From: Kaistia soli DSM 19436
Lineage (GTDB): Bacteria > Pseudomonadota > Alphaproteobacteria > Rhizobiales > Kaistiaceae
Direction of reading: 5' to 3'
Length of the DNA: 64,000 bases
Assembly: GCF_900129325.1 (NCBI RefSeq)
Contig: NZ_FQUP01000001.1
Coordinates: 1,592,615 to 1,656,614 of the forward strand
Below, piece after piece: positions 44,238 through 51,843 of this stretch. Each line of letters opens with the position of its first letter. The first letter of the stretch is position 1. The notes below the pieces were generated by a model. It made no database searches, was not told where the DNA came from, and was given only the letters and a program-made list of their open reading frames with translations. The position numbers were made by a program, and so were the translations under genes.

Positions 44238-45410
44238 CTATCCGGCGATCACCTTGCCATGTTTCAGCACGGTCCGGCCGCCGGAGACCCCGGCGACTGC
44301 CTCCGGCACCGAGCCTGCGGGAATGAGCACGAGATCGGCGCGGCAGCCGGGGGCGAGGCCATAGCCTTCGAGACCGAGAACGGTCGCAGGAATGGTCGTC
44401 ACCATGGCGAAGGCGTGGGCGACGTCTTCGTCGGCGTTGAAGTCCTGCCGGTAGCCGATGATCATCGCGCGCTGCAGGAGATCGCCATTGCCATAGGGCG
44501 ACCAGGCATCACGGATATTATCGGAGCCCGCGAAGACGGTGACGCCCGCCGCCTTGAGGCGCTTTACCGGCGGCATCGAAACCGGGCCCGGGCCGTTGGT
44601 CATGATCGCGACGCCGGCCGATGCCAGCGCTTGGGCGGTGCGGCCGAACTCGACATCGTCGATGGAGCCAAGCGCAAAGGCATGGCTGACGGCGACCTTG
44701 CCTTCGAGGCCGGCGGCCTTGGTGCGGCCCGCGATCTGGCGCAGTTCGAATGCACCGAGGGGACCCGGATCATGTAGGTGGATATCGAGGCCGACACCGT
44801 GTTTCTCGGCGATGGAGAAGATCGCATCGAGATGCCCGGTGACGTCATTGTCGATGCCGGCCGGATCGAGCCCGCCGACGAGGTCGGCGCCTTCCTCCAG
44901 CGCCGCATCGAGAAGAGCGGCCGTGCCCGAATCAGTGATCACGCCGCTCTGCGGGAAGGCGACGATCTGGATGTCGACGAGATGCGCGTAGCGCTCCTTC
45001 AGCACCATCAGCGCATGAAGCCCCTTGAGACCGATCTCCGTGTCGATATCGACATGGCTGCGAATCGAACCGGTGCCGAAGGCGGCGATCTGTTCGATCA
45101 GCCGGCCGCCGCGTTCCTCGACCGGAAGCGCTACGGTGCGGCGCAGCTGCTTTTCGGCGGCAATGCGCAACGCGACCGTGTTGCCAGGAATATGCGGGAT
45201 GAAGGGCAGGCCGAGCAGCGTCTTGTCGAGATGGATATGGCCCTCGACGAAGGAGGGCGAGACGAGCTTGCCGGCAGCCTCGATGCGGCGTGCGCCTTGG
45301 GGCAATTCGCCTGCCGGCGTAACGGCCGAGATGGTCGCCCCGCTGATCGCGACGTCGACAAGGCTTCCGTCCGGTGCTGTCGCGCCGGCGATGACGAGAT
45401 CGGCTTGCAT
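44238..45410 (-). CDS. amidohydrolase of the cytosine-deaminase subfamily
   Basis: 390 residues. Metal ligands: HIHLDK near residue 58, HLHDPG near 195, SHAFALGS near 225, and the final Asp in AGSDNIRDAWSP. The overall layout follows CodA closely (IQIVAFPQSGV), but CodA's H-C-D-E, with the catalytic Glu, reads H-L-H-D here. The substrate is therefore probably not cytosine; AtzC-like or other cyclic amidines or imides are candidates. The start at 45410 (GGAAG upstream) lies 10 bases after the preceding stop. Confidence 0.82.
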   Translation of the reverse strand: MQADLVIAGATAPDGSLVDVAISGATISAVTPAGELPQGARRIEAAGKLVSPSFVEGHIHLDKTLLGLPFIPHIPGNTVALRIAAEKQLRRTVALPVEERGGRLIEQIAAFGTGSIRSHVDIDTEIGLKGLHALMVLKERYAHLVDIQIVAFPQSGVITDSGTAALLDAALEEGADLVGGLDPAGIDNDVTGHLDAIFSIAEKHGVGLDIHLHDPGPLGAFELRQIAGRTKAAGLEGKVAVSHAFALGSIDDVEFGRTAQALASAGVAIMTNGPGPVSMPPVKRLKAAGVTVFAGSDNIRDAWSPYGNGDLLQRAMIIGYRQDFNADEDVAHAFAMVTTIPATVLGLEGYGLAPGCRADLVLIPAGSVPEAVAGVSGGRTVLKHGKVIAG

Positions 45411-45420
45411 GGGGCTTCCG

Positions 45421-46464
45421 TCAGGCGATGAGGTTGACACGGCGCGCGGCGACGACGCGGTAGAGCGGGTCGCCATAGATTTTCTCCTCCTCGCGGGCCG
45501 AGAAGACCAGGCTGATGTCGTGCTCGTCGTCTGAGGCGATCGCCGCGGCGGCGATCTCGTCCCAGGACGGCGCGGGCAACCGGCGCCAGGCTTCGACCTC
45601 TTCAGCCGAGGGCAGTGACGGGAAGCCGATCTTCGGGACCAGCGAGGCGATGATCTGCCAGAAGTGTCGGATGATGCGCGGGCGATCGGCGGCGGGCAGG
45701 TGAGGCGAGACCAGGCGCACCCAGTGCGTCCCGGTCACCGCATGCAGCGCAGAGAAATCCATCGTCGCCGCGAACAGCGCCAGCGACGTCGACGCCATGC
45801 GGGCGAGGCAATCGGAGCGGATCTCCAGCAGGTCGACCACCGGCGCGAAGCCGGGCGCTTCGCCTGCCGCACGGATCGTATGCCAGAGCAGATCGGTCTC
45901 GGGCTCGAGCGCGTGCATGTCGGGAATGGCCGAAGCCGCTGCGAGAACGGCGCCCGGATCGTCGGTCGAGGGCGCGGCGCCGGTGGCCTGCGGCATCTTC
46001 AGATAGGTGGCGCACCAATAGCCGATGGCCGTGCCGACTTCGTTCGGGTCCATACGCAGCACGCCATAGGCGAGGCGCATCAGGCAATGCAGGGCGCTCG
46101 CCCCGATGCCGGGGATCAGCGTCGGCACGTAAGCGTGGATCGCGTCGTCGATACCGAGACGGCGGACTTCGGCCATCATCAGATCGCGGTAGTCGGCCTC
46201 GCGGCTGCGGTCGCCGAGATGATCGAGCCAGTTTTCCCTGGCGATCGGCGCGACGCGCGGCGGCATCGGCACCAGACCCTTCACGCGGCGATACATCGCG
46301 AGCCATTCCGCGAGGCGTGCGTCGTCAGAGCCGAGCCGGTTCATCGCGACCAGGATCATCGGCACATGGTTGGCGAGCAGATAGGGAAACTCCACGCTGT
46401 CGGCGCGAGCGTCGGCGAGGAGGTCGTCGAGCCTGTCATGCGGCAGGGCGGAAGCAAGGGTCAC
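45421..46464 (-). CDS. questin-oxidase-like (DUF4243) protein
   Basis: 347 residues. The pattern FPYLLANHVPMILVAMNRLG at the N-terminus and PGIGASALHCLMRLAYGV with a following TAIGYWCATYL match questin-oxidase-family proteins (fungal GedK, which opens an anthraquinone ring using NADPH and oxygen). Bacterial members are uncharacterised. A GTG at 46464 is chosen for AGGAGAG 5-6 bases upstream. It sits between a flavin monooxygenase gene (10-base gap) and the amidohydrolase gene (10-base gap). Confidence 0.7.
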   Translation of the reverse strand: MTLASALPHDRLDDLLADARADSVEFPYLLANHVPMILVAMNRLGSDDARLAEWLAMYRRVKGLVPMPPRVAPIARENWLDHLGDRSREADYRDLMMAEVRRLGIDDAIHAYVPTLIPGIGASALHCLMRLAYGVLRMDPNEVGTAIGYWCATYLKMPQATGAAPSTDDPGAVLAAASAIPDMHALEPETDLLWHTIRAAGEAPGFAPVVDLLEIRSDCLARMASTSLALFAATMDFSALHAVTGTHWVRLVSPHLPAADRPRIIRHFWQIIASLVPKIGFPSLPSAEEVEAWRRLPAPSWDEIAAAAIASDDEHDISLVFSAREEEKIYGDPLYRVVAARRVNLIA

Positions 46465-46474
46465 GATATCTCTC

Positions 46475-47914
46475 CTAACCTTGGACGGGAGCGGCGCGGC
46501 CGGTGTCGTCGGCGCGGAAATGCTCTTCGTCATAAGCCATCAGATCGGCATAGTGCGCATCGGCATCGGCCAGGAACAGGCCCCGCGTCAGCGCCGCGAC
46601 CATGCGCGGCACGCCATATTTGAGCCCAGTGATGCCGTTGCAGATCGGGCCGAGGCTGGGCACCGCGCCATTGTTGAAGACATGGATATGCGCGAGCCAT
46701 GGCGCCATGCCGGGTTCCTTCTCGGTGAACTCGAAATCGCTGCCGAGATAGGGATAGCGCGAAAGTGCGGCGTCCTCCTCGCCGGCCGGCGGCGTGAAGC
46801 GATCGGCCCAAAGCGCGATCTCATCCGCGAACGGCGCCAGTTCAGGTCGCAGTGACAGGTCGATGTCGTAACCTGTGCCGAGCAAGAGGTGATCGAATTC
46901 GAACGTCCCGCGCGGCGTATCGAGCTGGACGCGGCCGTTCTCCATGCGCGCCGCGAGCGGCGGGCAGCCGAGCTCGGTGCGGAAGTTCGGGAAGGCATGC
47001 GCGGCACGGTACATCTCCTGCGTCGGCGGCACCTTCAATTCGAAGAAGCGGCGCATGAAGCGCCAGCGGCGTTCCGCGTCAAGATCAGCAAAATGGCCGA
47101 GGAAGCCCGGGAAATTGCTCCAGGCGAGCACTTCCGTCTTCGGCAGCTCGCTGGCCCGCGCGAACAGCGAAACCGCGTTGGCGCCATTGCGCAGCGCCGC
47201 CACCGCCCAGTCAAAGGCCGAGGAGGCGGCGCCGACGACGCCGATATCGAGGCCCTGGAGACCCGTCGTATCGACCGTCTCGCCGCTATGCGTCCAGCGT
47301 TCGCGCGGCAGCGTCTTCACGAAATCCGGGACGGCTAGGCCGCCTGCACCTTCGATGCCGGTCGCCAACACCAGCTTGCGCGCATAAAGCCTGCTGCTGC
47401 CCGCGGCGGTCTCGATGTCGAGCGCTAGGTAGTCCTCGACCGGACTGATAGCCTTCAGCACCGTGCCATTGCGCACATCGAGCGCGGCCATGCGGCGATA
47501 CCAGGTGAGATAGGCCATCCAATCCGCACGGTCGATCTTGCCGACTGCCTGCCAGGCATCCTCCCCGTGAATAGCATCATGCCATGCGCGATAGGTGAGG
47601 CTCGGCACGCCGAGATCGGGCCCCGAGAGATGCTTCGGCGAACGCAACGTGTCCATGCGGGCGCAGGAGAGCCACGGCCCCTCGCGACCTTCGGCGCTTC
47701 GGTCGATCAGCACGACATCGCCAATGCCCTGCCGCTTCAGCCCGAAGCCGATGGAAAGGCCGGAAAGCCCTGCGCCCACGATGACGACGTTGTGCAATGG
47801 CGCGCCGTCAGGCCCGCTGCGCCGTGGCAGCCAGGGGCGAGGCGAAGCCTCGATTCGCTCAAGGTCGCGGGCAATCAACTGTTCGAGTTCATCGAGACGT
47901 GAAGAGGCACTCAT
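46475..47914 (-). CDS. FAD/NAD(P)-binding monooxygenase-like flavoprotein
   Basis: 479 residues. A ~45-residue N-terminal helix precedes the FAD loop VVIVGAGLSGLSIGFGLK. A second nucleotide loop, IGVVGAASSAFDWAVAAL, replaces the canonical GxGxxG (G-A-A-S-S-A). LLLGTGYDIDLS matches the ATG-like motif of flavin monooxygenases. It probably uses NAD(P)H to oxygenate the pathway substrate. First gene of the minus-strand catabolic operon. Its ATG at 47914 overlaps a stop (TGA 47911-47913) of a fragmentary upstream frame. Confidence 0.8.
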   Translation of the reverse strand: MSASSRLDELEQLIARDLERIEASPRPWLPRRSGPDGAPLHNVVIVGAGLSGLSIGFGLKRQGIGDVVLIDRSAEGREGPWLSCARMDTLRSPKHLSGPDLGVPSLTYRAWHDAIHGEDAWQAVGKIDRADWMAYLTWYRRMAALDVRNGTVLKAISPVEDYLALDIETAAGSSRLYARKLVLATGIEGAGGLAVPDFVKTLPRERWTHSGETVDTTGLQGLDIGVVGAASSAFDWAVAALRNGANAVSLFARASELPKTEVLAWSNFPGFLGHFADLDAERRWRFMRRFFELKVPPTQEMYRAAHAFPNFRTELGCPPLAARMENGRVQLDTPRGTFEFDHLLLGTGYDIDLSLRPELAPFADEIALWADRFTPPAGEEDAALSRYPYLGSDFEFTEKEPGMAPWLAHIHVFNNGAVPSLGPICNGITGLKYGVPRMVAALTRGLFLADADAHYADLMAYDEEHFRADDTGRAAPVQG

Positions 47915-48030
47915 GCGTCGATCCGCGCGAGGCGGCTCCGGATATCGAGGGCAGTGAAGGGATGGTTGCCGATCTCGTGGTCGGCGTAAAGGCGGTTGAT
48001 GCCCGCCGATTGGTCGACACTCGGGCTTGA
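47911..48030 (-). pseudogene. coding-like fragment upstream of the flavoprotein gene
   Basis: The minus strand reads GINRLYADHEIGNHPFTALD and ends RSRLARIDA-stop, overlapping the flavoprotein ATG by ATGA, exactly as an upstream operon gene would. No start codon precedes it, and the frame dissolves into non-coding text beyond about 48030. Inference: the 3' end of a deleted gene of the same operon. Family not recognised. Confidence 0.4.
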
Positions 48031-48343
48031 TGCGCAATTAGGCAGAAGCCACAATGGCCCGAACGCTGCAGGCGCTTCTCCGCAGGAAAATCTGCGGGGC
48101 GGAACCGAGCCACGCGCATCCGATGCTACCGGGACGCGAAGATTCGAACAGGGTCGATAACTTTGGATGAACATGGATAGCGAAGGTGCTTCGTTAGTGT
48201 TCGAAGCGCCGTTATTCGGGACTTGTTCGGACCTGATGTGCATTTGTGTGAGATTCGGAAATAAATGACGTTTCTTGAGCGCGATTTTGTTTGATGTATA
48301 CTCCGTTTCCGCTCCCTTGTCACAACGGAAGAGAGTCACGACA
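47915..48343. other. 429-bp divergent control region
   Basis: Separates the flavoprotein operon (minus) from the ABC binding-protein gene (plus). It contains the 3' gene fragment near 47911-48030, several TTCG-containing repeats (48135-48240), and a good sigma-70-like promoter next to the binding-protein gene. Otherwise nothing recognisable; the right half is notably AT-rich. Confidence 0.5.
48275..48302 (+). promoter_or_regulatory. sigma-70-like promoter of the binding-protein gene
   Basis: -35 TTGAGC (48275-48280), 16-bp spacer, -10 TATACT (48297-48302), about 40 bases before the ATG at 48344. It is one of the few near-consensus promoters in this GC-rich window, suggesting strong expression of the binding protein. 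Confidence 0.6.
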
Positions 48344-49624
48344 ATGATCAAGACATCTGCACTCAAGCTCGGTGTTGCCGCGTTCGCGCTGGCTTCAGCC
48401 GTGGCGACGGCGGGGGCGGCCGACAAGCCGCTGGCCGGGACGACCCTGACCATCGCGTCCCAGAACGACCAGTTCGCGTCGGTCATCGCCAAGCTGGCGC
48501 CCGAGTTCGAGGAGAAGACCGGCGCCACGGTCAAGGTTGACATCCTCGATTACGGCTCGCTTTTGACCAAGACCCAGGCGGATTTCGTCGGTCACACCAA
48601 GTCCTACGATCTCATCACGATGGATATCGTCTGGGCGGGGCAATACGCTGAGAATGGCTATACGGTTGATCTCAATGATCTGATGAAGCGCGATGCCGCA
48701 GAGCTTCAGATCGACGATATCTATCCCGCGACGCTGAAATATATCGGCCAGTACAATGGCAAGCAGGTCGCGTTCCCCTTTGCCGGCTATGCGGCAGTCC
48801 TCGCCTATCGCAAGGATCTGCTCGACGCCGCCGGCCTCAAGGTTCCGGAAACGGCCGAGGACTTCGTCGCGACGGCGCTCAAGCTCACCGATCCCTCGAA
48901 GAAGATTTACGGCTTCGTCGCCAACGGCCAGAAGGGCCCGGCGGTGGCGCAGGACTGGCTGCAGTACAACGCGCAGCTCGGCGGCTCGGTGCTCGACGCC
49001 AGCGGCAAGCCAGCGCTCAATTCGGACGCCAACATCGCCAGCCTCAAGGTCTACAAGGAGCTGTTCGACAAGGCGGCGCCTCCCGGCGCGGTCGACTATG
49101 ATTGGGGCGGCCGCGAGGAGAGCTTCCGCCAGGGTCTCGCTGCGATGATGGAAACATGGTCGGTCGGCGCGCCCGGCTATTACGATCCGACAATGTCGAA
49201 GGTCGTCGATACGGTCGGCATCACCTACACGCCGGTCGCCAAGGGAATGGAACCCAAATACGGCCTCGGCGGCTGGGGCATGGCCATCAATGCCGATATC
49301 GACAAAGAGAAGCAGGAAGCCGCCTGGACCTTCATCAAGTGGCTGACCAGCCCTGAGGTCCAGAAGGAAATGAACATGAACGGCGCCGGCAGCTATATCC
49401 GCAAGTCGACGCTGGCCGATCCGGACCTCAACAAGAAGTATCCCTTCCTGCCGATCATCGCCAAGTCGTTTGACAATGCCGATGGCGATTATCGTCCGCG
49501 GATTCCGCAGTATCCGGAGATCCAGGATCTGCTCGGAACGGCTGTGAACGCAGTTCTCGTCGGCGGCGTCGATCCGAAGACCGCGCTCGACGATGCGCAG
49601 GCTCAGGCGGTGAAGCTGTTCTGA
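48344..49624 (+). CDS. ABC transporter extracellular solute-binding protein
   Basis: 426 residues. Signal peptide MIKTSALKLGVAAFALASAV ending near AGAA-D. The mature protein is a family-1 binding protein (TIASQNDQFASVIAKLAPEF; DLITMDIVWAGQYAENG; GLGGWGMAINADIDKE). It belongs with the two permease genes downstream. The frame extends upstream to 48275, but that part overlaps the promoter. Substrate: the family mostly binds sugars, yet the surrounding genes are for nitrogen compounds. Confidence 0.88.
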   Translation: MIKTSALKLGVAAFALASAVATAGAADKPLAGTTLTIASQNDQFASVIAKLAPEFEEKTGATVKVDILDYGSLLTKTQADFVGHTKSYDLITMDIVWAGQYAENGYTVDLNDLMKRDAAELQIDDIYPATLKYIGQYNGKQVAFPFAGYAAVLAYRKDLLDAAGLKVPETAEDFVATALKLTDPSKKIYGFVANGQKGPAVAQDWLQYNAQLGGSVLDASGKPALNSDANIASLKVYKELFDKAAPPGAVDYDWGGREESFRQGLAAMMETWSVGAPGYYDPTMSKVVDTVGITYTPVAKGMEPKYGLGGWGMAINADIDKEKQEAAWTFIKWLTSPEVQKEMNMNGAGSYIRKSTLADPDLNKKYPFLPIIAKSFDNADGDYRPRIPQYPEIQDLLGTAVNAVLVGGVDPKTALDDAQAQAVKLF

Positions 49625-49643
49625 TCGCGTCTTGGTCATGATC

Positions 49644-49693
49644 GTCCCGCTGCCTTAGCGGGACCCCAGCTGCGGCTTCCAACGGCCGCAGCT
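49644..49693 (+). terminator. tandem hairpins between binding-protein and permease genes
   Basis: Hairpin 1: GTCCCGCT (49644-49651) with AGCGGGAC (49657-49664), loop 5. Hairpin 2: AGCTGCGGC (49668-49676) with GCCGCAGCT (49685-49693), loop 8, followed by a short pyrimidine run. Likely partial terminators or mRNA stabilisers that raise the binding protein over the permeases. The other ABC operon in this window has an equivalent pair. Confidence 0.7.
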
Positions 49694-49722
49694 TCCTTTC
49701 CGGACCTTCGAGGAAACGCTTC

Positions 49723-50676
49723 GTGTCGATCGCTACGACCGCCATCCCGTCGCCCCGGCAGCCAAGCCGTCGGAAGTCGCTGCGTTTCGACGATCGGCGC
49801 CAGCTATTCCTGCTCGCCCTTGCCTTGCCGGCGGTCGTCTACATCGCTGCCGTCGCGATCTGGCCGCTGGTCCAGGGCATCGGATATTCGTTCTTCGACT
49901 ACAACCTGCTGCGACGCGGCGGTGCCAAGACCTTTGTCGGGCTCGACAACTACGTCCAGGTCCTGACCGACGGCACCGGCCAGCGCGCGCTCATCAACAC
50001 CTTCGTGTTCACGATCGGCGCCGTGTTCTTCGAGTTCATCCTCGGGCTCGGGCTTGCGATGCTGCTGTGGCGCGATGGTCGCTTCAACCGCATCTGTCTC
50101 GCCTTCCTGCTGATTCCCGTAACGATCACGCCGCTGGTCGTAGGCCTGATCTTCCGTGCGCTTCTCGCGGTCGACTACGGCTATATCGGCTATTATCTCG
50201 CCGAATGGGGCATCACCTCGCCCCGCGGTCTGCTGGCTGGCACGACCACGGCGCTGCCGACGCTGATCTTCATCGATATCTGGGAATGGACGCCGCTGGT
50301 GGCGCTGATCCTGCTCGCGGGCCTCAAGGCGCTGCCGGGCGACATTCTCGAAGCCGCCTTCGCCGACGGCGCGACGTCATGGCAGCGATTCCGCCTCGTC
50401 ATTCTGCCGCTGCTGCTGCCGACCGTGTTCCTGGCGCTGGTGCTGCGGATGATGGACGCCTTCCGCGTCTTCGATTCGATTTTCGTCACCACCGGCGGCG
50501 GTCCGGGTGACGCCACGACCTCGCTGATGGTCTATGGCGTCAAGCAGGGCCTGCAATTCTTCAACATCGGCTATGCGTCGGCGATCGCCAACATCTCGAT
50601 CCTGTGCATCGCCCTGATGGCGGCGGCCTTCACTCTTCTGATCCGCCGCGCCGACGTGAAGGCCAATGAACAATGA
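49723..50676 (+). CDS. ABC transporter permease (MalF type)
   Basis: 317 residues, about six helices. The first follows a ~30-residue charged tail; the EAA loop reads ALPGDILEAAFADGATSWQR. GTG start with GAGGAA upstream. It overlaps the next permease gene by 4 bases (ATGA at 50673-50676). Confidence 0.9.
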   Translation: MSIATTAIPSPRQPSRRKSLRFDDRRQLFLLALALPAVVYIAAVAIWPLVQGIGYSFFDYNLLRRGGAKTFVGLDNYVQVLTDGTGQRALINTFVFTIGAVFFEFILGLGLAMLLWRDGRFNRICLAFLLIPVTITPLVVGLIFRALLAVDYGYIGYYLAEWGITSPRGLLAGTTTALPTLIFIDIWEWTPLVALILLAGLKALPGDILEAAFADGATSWQRFRLVILPLLLPTVFLALVLRMMDAFRVFDSIFVTTGGGPGDATTSLMVYGVKQGLQFFNIGYASAIANISILCIALMAAAFTLLIRRADVKANEQ

Positions 50677-51548
50677 CCACGATGACCACCACCGCGACCC
50701 TGCCGCGGCTCGCCGCGCCCGCCCGCCGCGTGACAGCTCTGCAGAAGCGCATCCGCATCGAGCGGACCGCGCTCGTGCTCATCATAGCCGTCTACATGAT
50801 CCCCGTGCTCTGGCTCGTCGCGACCGCTTACAAGCCGCCGAAAGACATGTTCTCTTCGCCGCCGAGCTTCCTGTTCGAGCCGACGCTGCATAATTTCCGA
50901 CGCGTCTTTGAGGTTTTCGACGTCTGGTCGCTGCTGCAGTCGAGCATCATCATCTCGCTCGGCTCGGCGGTGCTCTCGCTGCTGCTCGGCGTCCCGGCCG
51001 GCTATGCGCTTGCCCGGGCGCGGTCGCGTTATGCGATCTGGGTCGCCTATCTCTTCCTCGCCATCCGCACCGTGCCGATCATCGCGACGCTGCTGCCGTT
51101 CTACCTGATGATGCGCGACATCGGCCTGCTCGGAACGTGGTGGGCGGTCATCCTGATCAACACGACGCTCAACTGCGCCTTCGTGACGTGGATGATGTTC
51201 TCCTATTTCCGCTCGCTGCCACGCGACATGGAAGAAGCGGCGCTCACCGACGGCTGCACGCTGTTTGGCGCGTTCTATCGCGTCGCGCTGCCGACCGTGG
51301 TTCCGGGCATCATCGCCTCGGCGCTATTCTGCGTGATGTTTTCGTGGAACGACTTCCTGGTCGCGATGTTCCTGACCAATTCGGATTCAAAGCCGCTCTC
51401 GGTCGCGCTTTTGGCTGCCTTCGGCACCAAGGACATCACCTGGGGCACGCTCGGCGCACTCGCGCATTTCTCGACGGTGCCGATCATGCTGATGGCGCTG
51501 TTCATGAACCGCTATTTCGTACAGGGCCTGACAAAGGGCGTGCATTGA
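50673..51548 (+). CDS. ABC transporter permease (MalG type)
   Basis: 291 residues, six helices, EAA loop SLPRDMEEAALTDGCTLFG. Translationally coupled to the upstream permease gene. No ATPase gene follows on this strand; the nearest one is at 54606-55775 on the other strand and probably completes the importer. Confidence 0.9.
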   Translation: MTTMTTTATLPRLAAPARRVTALQKRIRIERTALVLIIAVYMIPVLWLVATAYKPPKDMFSSPPSFLFEPTLHNFRRVFEVFDVWSLLQSSIIISLGSAVLSLLLGVPAGYALARARSRYAIWVAYLFLAIRTVPIIATLLPFYLMMRDIGLLGTWWAVILINTTLNCAFVTWMMFSYFRSLPRDMEEAALTDGCTLFGAFYRVALPTVVPGIIASALFCVMFSWNDFLVAMFLTNSDSKPLSVALLAAFGTKDITWGTLGALAHFSTVPIMLMALFMNRYFVQGLTKGVH

Positions 51549-51557
51549 GGCCGTAGA

Positions 51558-51580
51558 CGGCCGCGCTTCTGTCGCGGCCG
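51558..51580. terminator. terminator-like hairpin after the permease genes
   Basis: Arms CGGCCGCG and CGCGGCCG around a 7-base loop, starting 10 bases after the permease stop and 26 bases after the stop of the convergent small gene. GC-rich stem without a T-run, so it is Rho-assisted or bidirectional. Confidence 0.55.
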
Positions 51581-51605
51581 CTTAAGGCTTTGCCTTGTCC
51601 GGGTT

Positions 51606-51776
51606 TCATGCCGTCTTGACGTTGCCGCGTGGCACTGGCTGATCGGCCCGCGCCTTTGCGGGCTGAATCTGCGGCCTTGTGGACCTGGTCGTCCGCTCGG
51701 CGTAGGCGAGCGATAGCATGAAGGCTGCGAAGACAGCGACGATGGCGAGTGAGGCGATGAGGTTGATGACAGGCAC
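51606..51776 (-). CDS. small single-helix membrane protein
   Basis: 56 residues: a short N-terminus, one clear membrane helix (VINLIASLAIVAVFAAFMLS), then a basic, Pro/Gln-rich tail. GTG at 51776 is preferred over the upstream ATG at 51824 because GGGGAG lies 8 bases before it and the protein then starts directly at the helix. No family recognised. Isolated between the permease genes and the amidase gene. Confidence 0.5.
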   Translation of the reverse strand: MPVINLIASLAIVAVFAAFMLSLAYAERTTRSTRPQIQPAKARADQPVPRGNVKTA

Positions 51777-51783
51777 GGTTCGG

Positions 51784-51806
51784 TCTCCCCGATTGCGATG
51801 GGGAGA
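51784..51806 (-). promoter_or_regulatory. hairpin enclosing the ribosome site of the small membrane protein
   Basis: Arms TCTCCCC (51784-51790) and GGGGAGA (51800-51806) with a 9-base loop. On the minus-strand transcript the arm nearest the GTG contains the GGGGAG ribosome site, so folding could hide it. Confidence 0.4.
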
Positions 51807-51843
51807 TCGTTGCGTCACCGTCATCCGGTCGCTTTGACCCGGA

